Source: Rutstroemia sp. NJR-2017a BVV2
Lineage: Eukaryota; Ascomycota; Leotiomycetes; Helotiales; Rutstroemiaceae
Assembly (NCBI GenBank): GCA_002946415.1
Contig: NJPS01000039.1
Location: forward strand, 124,001 to 188,000
DNA length: 64,000 nt
Direction of reading: 5' to 3'
Under the pieces are notes generated by a model. It ran no database searches and had not been told where the DNA came from. It saw nothing but the letters and a program-made list of their open reading frames with translations. Shown here piece by piece: positions 34,361-44,448 of the stretch. Position 1 is the first letter of the stretch. Every line of letters starts with the position of its first letter. The translations under genes and the position numbers were made by a program.

Positions 34361-36184
34361 CTATTGCTCACCAACCAAATTAGTACCTTCTCTCAAACCC
34401 TCAACCACCAATTCCTGTCCCTCAGCCCGACGGTAAATATCCTTGACATCATCTGTGGTAGTCTCGAAATGCGATGTTGCGTCATAGGACTTGGAGATGA
34501 AGATGTTGTCTTTGGTTCCGTTCTCGAGGGGCTCGTAGAGAGGGATTGGTGGGCCCTGTAGTAGATGATATTAGTATAGATTCGTGAGGTGGAGTGCGAA
34601 GGTAGTGCAGAGGGAGAGGGGCTTACCATGAACTTTTCTTCAATCTTGCCAAGACGCTCAAGACCTGGTGCAAGCTCCAAGTGGTGGTTTGAGTCAGTCT
34701 CAGCAATGGTTGAGACGATGGCGATGTAGTAGCCCTTGGGGCAAACGCTGTGGACATTGGATACAACAGCAATATAGATATCTAGCAGTGAACGGTCAGT
34801 TGATACTCTGTAGGGATGAAATCTGATGAAACTTACCATTCTTTCGTCCAACTTGGGATTGAGGAATGATGAGTTGAGCAGAATCGGCGTTATCAGTTCC
34901 AGCAAGTGGGTGGTTCAAGATACAGATAGCCTTCAAAAGCTGGCCGACCTTGCGAACCTTTCCTGGGAAGTATGAAGGATCGGCAATGATCTTCTTTGTC
35001 TTGGTTTGGAATTTCATGGTTGAATCCTTGCCTTCGGCGTTCTTCTCGTGCATCGAAGCCTTAATTCCGCAGACCTTGTCACCATCATATTCGAACTCGT
35101 CGATGCTTGCGTTAAGCATGTAGGTACCACCGTAGATGGCAGAGAGACGAGCGAACCCCTGAGGAAGCTCACCCAAACCATAAGCTGGGTAGATATAAGG
35201 GGACTTTCCGTAGCGGGCGACAGAGTTACCATACAGACGGATACGGTCGATGGTTTCTGGTGCCTTGCCACTCTCGGTGATGTAGTCGTCAGTCTGATAG
35301 AGAGCCATGGCGTGTCCAAGGAAGTCCCGAGTACCAGCCTCAAGTCCAAACTTGTCATACACATCCTTCATGGTGCATGAGCTCATGTTAAGACCTAGAA
35401 GTTGTCAGCGGTCATCGCAGAACCTCACTCCCCAATCATCATACCTTTGTGTGTAGCAGGATCCTTAACATCGAATGTGCCAACCCATTCGATGAAGCTC
35501 TTCATTCTTCGCTTCTCAAAGATACCCATCAAAGATGATCTCAAAGCCTCGCCAGCATCTGAGGGGACCTTTGCAACCATAGCCTTCGCACCAGCACCTT
35601 GTTGGACGTAACTTCCAGCAACGGATCTGAACTCAAGATATCTAGTAACATCGGTAGAGACGAGGATATTCGTGAGTTCTCCAGAGGACATCAAGAATTT
35701 TGGCACCAAATCGATGTTCCAGTCGTTGGCTCGTCCGTACTTCTTCCAAGGTTCTTCCCCCTCGTTGTAGTTGCCATATTTCTTAAAAAGCTATTTCCGT
35801 GTTAGATAGGCACTCGCAGATGATGTGCTGATACTCACGGTTTCGATGTTGACTGATGCTGCTTCGCTGTTGATAGTTTAGCTGATGTGTTGATGTTTAC
35901 CACCGCTTTCAGATACATACCCTCCGTAATGATCATTTCGATCAATGTGCAAGACTTTCTGTCCCTTAACACTCAAAACACTGCAATCCAGCCATCAGCA
36001 TATGTTCTCCAGCTGTCCATCTTCGAACTCCACATACCCAGAGAGCACACATTCCGTCAAACCTGGCATCAAGTTAGCAGACGCTCTGAATACGCCTCAG
36101 GAGCAGGATGCCCCTCCAATGCGGGGTCAATGCCTTACCAGTACCCAAAACGACGACATCGTACTCTGGGGCGACTTCTTCCAT
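34361..36184 (-). CDS. GDI1: Rab GDP-dissociation inhibitor (GDI)
   Basis: Essential recycling factor that extracts prenylated, GDP-bound Rab proteins from membranes and returns them to donor membranes. Eight exons (36184-36139, 36062-36038, 35980-35921, 35865-35838, 35790-35445, 35394-34837, 34781-34627, 34555-34361) give 470 aa, the usual family size. The 5' half is split by four introns leaving exons of 25 and 28 nt; all joins are GT-AG. Motifs in order: DVVVLGTGLTECVLSG (nucleotide-binding-like start), HIDRNDHYGGEAASVN, GRANDWNIDLVPKFLM, YLEFRSVAGSYV, the MSSCTMKDVYDKFGL segment, RYGKSPYIYPAYGLGELPQG, GGTYMLNASIDEF and PPIPLYEPLENGT near the C-terminus. Residues of the Rab-binding platform are present. 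The first exon starts MEEVAPEYDVV. Confidence 0.96.
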
Positions 36185-36906
36185 ATTGAATTAAGTTCTT
36201 TGTACCTTTGAATTAAATTTCTTCACGAAGTTGGGCAAAAAAGAAGTATGGAAAGGGCGAGATCTCAAAATTCCTCAAAAGTGCTGGCTGTAAATGATCG
36301 GTGAGATGTATGTACAACGCCGTTGAAGCTCTCTTAATCAGTGTTTAGCTTGATTGGCTTCGCTAAGGAAACTGGAGTCGACCGCTTTGTTGTATTGGGG
36401 ATTTTCTGGTAGAATGTGTCTCGGTCAAATCATGCTCCAGGGGTTTTGTGGAGAATGATTTTAATGGGTTTAATGTCCTTTTGCAATATTTCTTGTCTTG
36501 ATAAAATTGTAACTGATATTTGTAGATGAATCTTGTCTTTGCTGACTCTAGACCCTGAGTATGTCTACACTCCTATTGATTGTAACTTACTTTTTCGGAA
36601 AGGAGGAGGATCGCCGTCCAATATGACAATCGACTGATGTCAATTCTCAATTGTTCTAGACAAAATGTTGTCTAGATTTATATCAAGAGCCCAAGGACCA
36701 TGCTCATCTCATCCTAATTGCCTTCCTAATGTACATGTGATCTTCATAGTTAGACCTTGGCTACCACTATTGAGCGTAGTCATTCGTACTCATAAAGGAG
36801 CTCATTTACAGGCATTCCACCAACATGATCCAGCCCAGCATCTCCCCATGCCAGAGATTCATGTAATATTTCAGTGTTGCGTCACACTCCTCTATTATTG
36901 TATCCC
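36185..36906. other. Intergenic between GDI and uL29m genes
   Basis: A 0.72 kb spacer with the GDI promoter on the left and the 3' UTR of the uL29m gene on the right. The 36665-36937 plus-strand frame is short and featureless. Nothing else is supported. Confidence 0.5.
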
Positions 36907-37730
36907 TTATGCGCGAGCTGCTTCACTCTCTGGTTGAGCATCATCTCCCATCACGACGTCGTCCTGGAGATCTGCAGGAGTATATAAGGGCCCATCACCT
37001 GAAAGATTAATCTCTGGATCGTTCTTCGCAATTTCCTCCGCATCCCTCCAGGAATAGTATCTCTCTGTCAAAACCTGTTTGATTCCTCTCATCGTTCTTC
37101 TCACCTATTCATATCCCCCACAATTAGACAAGATGCCCCAAAATCCACTTCAAGTAGACAAACATCAGAGGTAAAACTTACAGTGATATCCCTCTTCTTA
37201 GCATCTTCTTCTCCATACCCCACCTCCATTCTTTTTCTCTCGTAATTCTCTGTAGCAATGCGATTCCTTTCCTTACAGCAAACCCACCATAGGGCATGTA
37301 GATCCTCCCAGCTCTTTCCTCTTAATTCTTGAGCCGACCATGGTCTCCCAAACTCGCCTTCCTCGGCCGGTGTGCTCAATGGCTTGTCTTTATGTCTGAA
37401 GAATTCCCATAACCCATGGTCTTCATCGACCTTTATTTTCGCCCGCTTGGAGGGGTCGAGGACGGGTTGTGGGAGCTCGGTTTTGGATACGGAGAGGGGT
37501 TGACGGGGTCCAGTGCGCCTTTGTGAAGAGACACCGCGCAAGCGATTATGGTCGCGGGGGAAGAGGAGGGTATTGGTGGTTGAGAAGGAAGACGTCTGCG
37601 ATGCTGATGGCTTGTTGAAGAAATTTTGGCTTTGTAGGCAAGGAAGGAGGAAGGTTGGGGGAATGTTTCCTACTTTTCGCGACTGTAACAGGTTCTGCAC
37701 AGCGGGTCGTATCGCCGTAGGAGTTGACAT
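36907..37730 (-). CDS. MRPL4: Mitochondrial large ribosomal subunit protein uL29m (MRPL4/MRPL47)
   Basis: Component of the mitochondrial large ribosomal subunit near the exit tunnel. Two exons (37730-37182, 37104-36907) give 248 aa; the intron is 77 nt with donor GTAAGT. Residues 1-55 form a basic, Ser-rich matrix presequence. The family core follows: GLWEFFRHKDKPL, GRPWSAQELRGKSWEDLHALWWVCCKERNRIATE, then, across the intron, VRRTMRGIKQVLTERYYSWRDAEEIA. The tail is acidic. The WxFF...ELR.KS.EDLH.LWWVC.KERN pattern is diagnostic for uL29m. Only this frame join restores ITVRRTMRGIKQVL. Confidence 0.93.
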
Positions 37731-38915
37731 CTTGACGTTGAGCCTGTCGATGCAAATGCAAGTCGAGGTCTAAATCGATATACTGCTTCAAATTGAGAAT
37801 ATCAGACTGTCGAAAATAATTCTCGGCCAGCGTAGAGGCATTTTTACGTGTTAGTTTAGCGACCACATATGCACTTCTGAAGTTGCGATGCTAGTCAGAG
37901 CTTCATATTGGCATTTGTACACATGACTTCGTACCCCAAGTAACACAAAGGATCCATGCCAGCTTGTGTCGCAACGAATTCAGTTTTGTTGCATATCGAT
38001 ATTTGAGCCCGATGCTTCAACTCATTTTGGGAAGCCCAACGCGCCCAGCGAAACCGGAGACGCATTTCTACGAATGGGAAGATGTTCCAGACATTTCCCC
38101 TCTCTCTCTCGTCTTACGTTGCATACGGTAGCTAGGCCGCAAACGGCAATTCAATCTGCTTGAGACTGGTTATGGATGATTTTGCGCCGTCGAATCGTGC
38201 GAGGCTGCGGGTTCTGTTTGTTTTGAGAATGTGTAAAGGTTGGCTGTTCTGGTTTGCGCAAAACTGATATGTCGTACGACCATAGGAGGATGGCTCGACG
38301 GCGGCGACTTGCATGATCATGCATAGGCCCGATCTAGTGATCCTGATTCTACTACATGCATGAAGTTGAGATCACAGGAGACGCTAAGTAGTTTTTTCTA
38401 TCGATTTGCATGACCACATTTGAGTTACAGGAAAGCCGCCTGCTGGCGAGAAAGCTGAGCGAAAACAATATTTGCGGCATGGCTCCGTTAAGTAGTAGAA
38501 TGGGTACATACGTTTCACTCGACTATGCATCTAAGCTTGTGTCTAGACTACACCTGACACCAGTGGATTGCGGGGATGGACTGACGACTGTGGGGTTTGG
38601 GGCATCACATTCACAATATTTAGACTCAAATTCATGATTAGGGTGTGTATAAGGTGTGTTCGCAACTAGCATTAAGAGAGCCAGTATAGGTATATTAAAT
38701 CCAGCGCAAAAGTGTCTCCGCCAATCCAAATTGATCGTTCTCCAGTCGCGGCCCATCCATCATCAAACTCCTCCAGGGTAAGACGAACATCTTTCTGAAG
38801 GAGAATCCAAATCCCAAGCAACGCCATACGTGCTATGCCATTACACAGTAATATCCATCAAATAACAATCTTGCACGCGGCAACCCGAGTAGCGCAACAA
38901 CTCCTAAGCGGAAAT
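37731..38915. other. Intergenic region
   Basis: This 1.2 kb holds the uL29m promoter and the 3' UTR of the small GPI-like gene. Small frames on both strands (38132-38320 minus, 38410-38637 plus) show no family features. Nothing else is supported. Confidence 0.5.
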
Positions 38916-39203
38916 TTACAGGAGGTAGACCATGCCGGCAGCGGCGGCGGCGAGGAAGCCGCCTGAAACGGAGTTGGCGACACCAGCTCCCTTGCTGGCG
39001 GTGGAAGAGGCAGCGCTGCCGGTACCGGAGGGGGTCTTGGAGGTAGAGACGAGAGTTCCGTTGGTGGAAGTAGTACCGTTGCTGAATGCGCCGGTAGCGA
39101 TTGGGCTACCAGGGGCAGTCACGGAGGCGGTGGAAACACCGGAGGCAGTTTGTGCAGATGCAACAGCCGCGAAGGCAACAAGGACGATGGAGGAGAATTG
39201 CAT
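38916..39203 (-). CDS. Small secreted Ser/Thr-rich GPI-anchored-type protein
   Basis: Single exon, 95 aa. The N-terminus MQFSSIVLVAFAAVASAQ is a clear signal peptide with a likely cut after ASA. The mature part is almost entirely Ser, Thr, Gly, Ala, Pro and Asn (e.g. SNGTTSTNGTLVSTSKTPSGTGS), with NGT sequons suited to glycosylation and no Cys. The C-terminus GVANSVSGGFLAAAAAGMVYLL looks like a GPI attachment signal. Codon use is strongly optimised and the gene is followed by a clear leader upstream (39204-39330), both suggesting high expression. Many fungi carry such short wall or secreted proteins; the function is unknown. Confidence 0.85.
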   Translation of the reverse strand: MQFSSIVLVAFAAVASAQTASGVSTASVTAPGSPIATGAFSNGTTSTNGTLVSTSKTPSGTGSAASSTASKGAGVANSVSGGFLAAAAAGMVYLL

Positions 39204-42200
39204 TTTGGCGGTGGTTGGTTTTCGATTAAAACGAGTGTGGTATTAAAAGTTGGTGATTTGAAAGGTTGGAGTTGAAGACTTCGAGATGAATGTATTGAAA
39301 CGAATGTAGGTTGATTGTTGCTTGAAAAGAGTGTATGGAGGTTTGAACAGTTAATATACCATAGGGTTATTTATTTGTGGCAACAGGAGATTGCACTGCC
39401 TTGCAGGGCCACAAATGTCTCGGTAATGATATAAATTTAGATAGAATCCACCCCTTAAATCTGGACTCCTTAAGAATCATGTGATATAATCAACATCAGT
39501 GGCCAGATCGGAAAAGATGATGCTGATCTTTTGCAGAAGGTTTGAAACCTCTTCAATCGCTCATCTAATCATTTAACATACGACTGCAAAAATCTGCCAC
39601 GGACGGGATCTGAACAGTGTCGGTGAATGCGACCTAGGATTGAACCTAGTCCGACGGGATGAGGTTTCTTGCTTATAGGGGTCGCGGCCTCCTTATGTTA
39701 TAGCAAACGAAATTGCAGAGAGAAGAACTCGGGGTGTAAGTTATGTTCGCCCATGGTAATGTTCTACTTCACTTGAAGTCTGGAAATGAAAAAAAGACAT
39801 GCGTTGTGCTGTACAGTACGAAGTACACCCTGATGGTTCACCTACGACTCTACGAGTCCATACGAATTAGCAGTAGCTTGCTCCTTTCCGTATGAAGCGA
39901 TTATTGCGATTGCTTAAGACAACGCAAACGCGTCTCAAGTCGTAAGCCATAGGAGTAAATGGATATATACACAAGTTATTGTGCTCGAGAGCAGGGCAAG
40001 ACGCGTTGCTCAATATTGTTAAGGCCGACAACGAACGGTACATCCCACTCTTGACATTCACGCATTGGGAAACAGAGTGGCACAGACATTATAAAGCATG
40101 ACTCGCAAGAACATAGTATCCTTAGAACAGCAAGACCTTGCGAATTCACAGGGAAGCGGAAACGGCGCACACTCTGAGAAATAAAAGAGCGAACAGCAAA
40201 AGAAGCGAACAGAAGTAAATTTAACTTCTCACTACCCCTGCTTTTGACAGGTTGCGACCAAGCAGGCATCCTTGAAGATCTTGTTCGTGTCTAGCAAACT
40301 GCCAGCCTCCTCTTCCGGAAACAATCAAGTGGTGTTCAGTGTTCCCTAAGTGTATTAGTGAGACCACCTAGCTCACGCTTTTCCACGCGAAGCCCGTGAA
40401 GGCAATATTTGTTGGGCTTCATAAGCCGAGCGTAAGCAGTATCGAACCACGATCGATACCAGTCGATTCAATCGAAGGCTGACGTGAACCCGGGAATATT
40501 TCTACCAAACAGATGTTGTCCGGAGCATGCCGCTCGAAAAGTACATCGTATCCCTTCACCAAACAAGCTATCGTATCAACCAGCCCAAAAGATCATCTAC
40601 TCGCTCAGCTGCAGACTGCATGATATGTCTGTAAAAGGATCACCTGATGAATGATGTGTCAATGAAGGGTGTCGAAGCGAGGAGAATGCGGTGAGAAAAG
40701 GGTTCCTTCAGCGCAAGCAAGACGTTCGTGGGCCTACCGAATGGTTTTGAAGAAAAAAAAAGCTATGGGATATATTGCCGGATAGCAGGGTCCACCGAGC
40801 CTAGTACATTTTGACTTTCTCAGGAGGTCGCTGGCAAGCCACGCACGCGTCCGGAGGATAACTTCTTTGGGCAAAATTTGAGACTTTTTGTATCACTTGA
40901 TGAATAGTTTTTCGTACAGAGAACAACATTCCGCTTGAACCTCGGTTGATGAGAAACGAAAACCTCCAGCAGAGGATGAAGTGGCAAAGCGAGTCGTGCT
41001 TGTTCCCTTCGTCTCCGAGTATGAGACAGACACAATTAAGAAGATACGTTTTGTCGATGTCATATGTTGTCAGTAAGGCTTGACATGACTGGCGTTGTAA
41101 GATAATGTGATGCCGACGTATCTGAAGCTTCTACGAAGCATACTCTAGTAGGGTTCTGGGTAGGGTTTGCATAAAGTCGTTACGAAGTTATGAACATAAT
41201 TATACGGCGCAGACTTCTATAGTTCGAGCAATACGCGGAATCCTTGCACTGGCATGGATCGATGGTCGCTTGATAAGCAGCCGTGGCCGTGGCGCCACAA
41301 AGAAGAATTTTGGAATCCCATCACAACCTTAATCACGGTGGTGCATAATTCGAGGGTACGTACCTACTTAGCCGCCAAATACAATTTCCCTCCGTAGATC
41401 TTGGGATCGATTGCTGCTGCCTTTACCATCGAGGTATTTGTTGGACGACACTGGTCAAATGGTCAAATGCATGATGTGGACAGTAAACAAAGATTGCAGT
41501 TCCATCCTTACTTTGGTAAAAGAGATTCCGGATAATCTGAGTTCTGCATCGAACAAGACGATTCGGCACCGACTCACGAAGTACTGCCGCCACACCGTTA
41601 GCTGTTTGATGACGCATCATGGCATGAAGGAAACCATGTCAAATATCGGCAGGTGTGCCGGGACTTGAAAAAGCAGCGCTGCATCGATTTGAGCGCCCCT
41701 GCCACATTGATTATGCTTGCACGCTTGGTGGTAAGTTCCTGGAATTAAAATGATCGTCAGCTATTATTCTGCCACTTGATACTCCTGTCCTGGTTAGCAA
41801 GCATGGAATTATTTCCATGGTATTTCGGACCATGTATTCTGATTGGAGGGGCAAGAGCGTTTTGTTGATTCTGCCCAGCTCCAGGGCAAAACAAATTGAA
41901 CATCGACATGCTTCCTACCCATGCCTGCTTGGCCATCCGGGAACTTGCCTGTCGCTCGCCGGACGTGCGGCTTTCCTCTGGTTTCATCACTTTTGAGATC
42001 ACGCTTGGCCGCCGCATGGAATTCGTGGACGAGTCTGCGAAGGCAGCGTGGCCGGTTCTGAAAACATTGAGATGCATCAAGGCCTGAGCTGGCAGTAGCG
42101 CATGTGTTATTAAATATAGTAGATCTTAGTAGGACGGTGTTTTGAATGTGTTGTACATACGAAGTCGAACACCCCATTTGGATCGGAGAGCGTTAAGCTG

Positions 42201-44448
42201 TTTGAGGTTAAGGTGCTAGTCTGATGCTACCACGAGCGTCACGGTTCTTGTGTTATCAGATTGGTGATGCGGTGGCATGGCGGCATGGTGGCATGGTTTG
42301 CATAGGGGAGCTTAAGAGGAGGGTATGTTGATGCATAGAAGCTTTTCTCGCACGCTCATAGGAGAGAAATGTGGAAAAGAAGGCGAGGAAGAGAAAGAGA
42401 AGTTTTTCCAACCGAAGGAATCGTCATGCTGTTCGATTCGAAACATCATAGTATCGTTGTTAGAAGACATGCAAGTACAGCCTGTTACCTTGTTCATATG
42501 CCGGCCGGCAGACGTAAGTTCTTCTTGATTGGAAATGAATCAGGAGATGAAGGGCTTCTCCCATATTCTTCGCGCAAAAAACTCGGTGAAATAATGAGAT
42601 TGTACCAAGCAATATCACATCGTGAAGGGAACTCGGCTTCTTTTCGAGTTTTTGGACAGGCTACCTAGGTCAAGTTAGAGATAGCGAAGATGAGTGACAA
42701 GGGTACATAGTATGGAAACACCCATCCCTCGGCTTTTGTTATTTCATTGGGAGTAGAGTAGTAACGGAACAGCCAGTCATGGTGAGGTGGTGTGTGGTGA
42801 TATCGTGTAGTTTCTAAGCAAAGAGACGGTCAAGGGATTCGGACGGGCTATTCAAAGTATGGTATGAGATTTCACAACCCAATGATTTGTCAGTTAGCCA
42901 CGGTGATGTCGACAGATGATGAGTATGATGTTGTAATATTGTATTAGAATTTTGAAAGGTCTAAGAAGTAGCGCTACAGGAGCAGTAGCGGTACTTTTTA
43001 AGAATCTGCGACATGAGGAAAAGGGTGAAAAATGTGAATGGATAGCTATCAACAGAGTCAAGTTTGGATTCTGCACAACACAACATAGCACAGCACAGCA
43101 CAGCACACAGGACTCACATCGCAGCATTACTCTACACAAGACAATTCAATCAAAACCCTCATCGGTTTCTGCAGTACGCAGTACAATAACCTCCTTGCAT
43201 TTTCTTCCTTCTTCTTTTCTCCCCCTGACCCTGCCTTTCGCCTTGCCCGACCCTGTCTCCTCAAGCGCCTTGACTTGAGTTGAATTCGCTAGCAGCAGCA
43301 GCCGAGTGCTAGCACGTTAGCAAGCCATCCTATCCTATCCCACCCTCTCTTCTTTTGCTCGTTTTCCCAATCTTATGCCTGCTTCCTTTGCTCTTCTCTG
43401 CCCTTTCACAAGCGAGCTATTCTCCAATTGTGAATTTCACGTCCACTTAAGTACGGATACTACCTGTTCTTGCATCGACCGCCAAAAAAGCGCCTCTTAA
43501 AGCAGCGGGTCGCAGTGAATCAGAAGAGATCCTTACTCATTCAGAAAACCACTGACCGCACTACCGTACAAAAAAAACAATACCGAACCCAAACAGAGAC
43601 GTTTCTTTCCTTCTTCTCCATCAAAATCAGTCCCATCCCGTACCACCTAAACTTTCTTTGAGGACCAAACCCTCTACCCTCTACCCTCTCCACCTCACCA
43701 CTCCAAAAAAACCTTCCATCGACCGGCCATCCACCTTTCATCATCCCATCCCATCCCATCCGCTTTGCCAAAGCGGACATCTTGGAGCACTTCTCGAAGG
43801 AAAGCAAAAGTCAATCAATCAATCCATTTTAACGGCTCCGTACCCCAATCTCCAGTTTATTAGTCGCCGTGCAACACCACACAAATACTTCCTCTGCTGA
43901 GTTGCGTGTTTTGGCGGATTACCTTTTTGACTCGAGTCCCTGGGAACCCTGTTGATCGACCAAATCCTCTCGCTCATAAGAAAAATTTTTCCCCACCGGC
44001 GCGTTTATTTTGCGCCCATCTTTGGATCATTGGGACGGATAAAGTCTTCGCTGGATCCACTTATTACTTCTACAACAATCTCAGTAAACATCTTGAGCCT
44101 CAAACCACAATATCGTCGCGCTTCCACTCGACCTACCGCCCCCAAGAATAAATCCTCCCTCAGCGAGGTCTTCAACAATCACCGATTGCGTCGCGCTTCA
44201 TCTTTGTTGCCGCAGGGAATTTCAAGCTTTCCTGCCCATTCTTTGTGGCCATCAAGATCTGAGATACACGTACCCGTTGACGGGAGAATTTAATACTCGT
44301 GTGTTTGGGAATTGTGAAGTTGGACTTCGCAATCAGCCTGGAGCTTTCACCATAGTCGGAGACTATCGCGATATAAGGAGAGACTTCTTATGATTTGAAA
44401 CCAATTTCTTCATAGAACAGGTCTCTTTCACAAAATTTTCATTCCGTT
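39204..44448. other. 5.2 kb gene-poor region and upstream leader of a C2H2 regulator
   Basis: No gene could be supported. Frames such as 41411-41668 (+), 41757-42080 (-) and 43952-44293 (+) are short, unlike any family and not extendable by splicing. The left end (39204-39370) is the leader and promoter of the small GPI-like gene. The right end (about 42900-44448) is C/T-rich and likely contains the promoter and long leader of the regulator starting at 44449. A hairpin with tRNA-like letters lies at 39631-39651. CACAGCACAGCA-type simple repeats occur at 43078-43110. Confidence 0.5.
39631..39651. repeat. Short hairpin with tRNA T-arm-like letters
   Basis: GACCTAGG-ATTGAA-CCTAGTC folds into a stem with a 6-nt loop and one bulge. 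On the minus strand it reads GGTTCAATCC, close to a tRNA B box, but the loop is one base short and no A box or acceptor pairing was found. A T run follows on the minus strand. Function unknown. Confidence 0.4.

Noticed and set aside
39595..39700. Possible tRNA gene on the minus strand
   Set aside because: B-box-like letters are present, but the T loop is one base short and no A box, anticodon arm or acceptor pairing can be drawn.
43952..44293. 113-codon plus-strand frame before the C2H2 regulator
   Set aside because: It does not join in frame with the regulator and resembles no family; kept only as a possible uORF.
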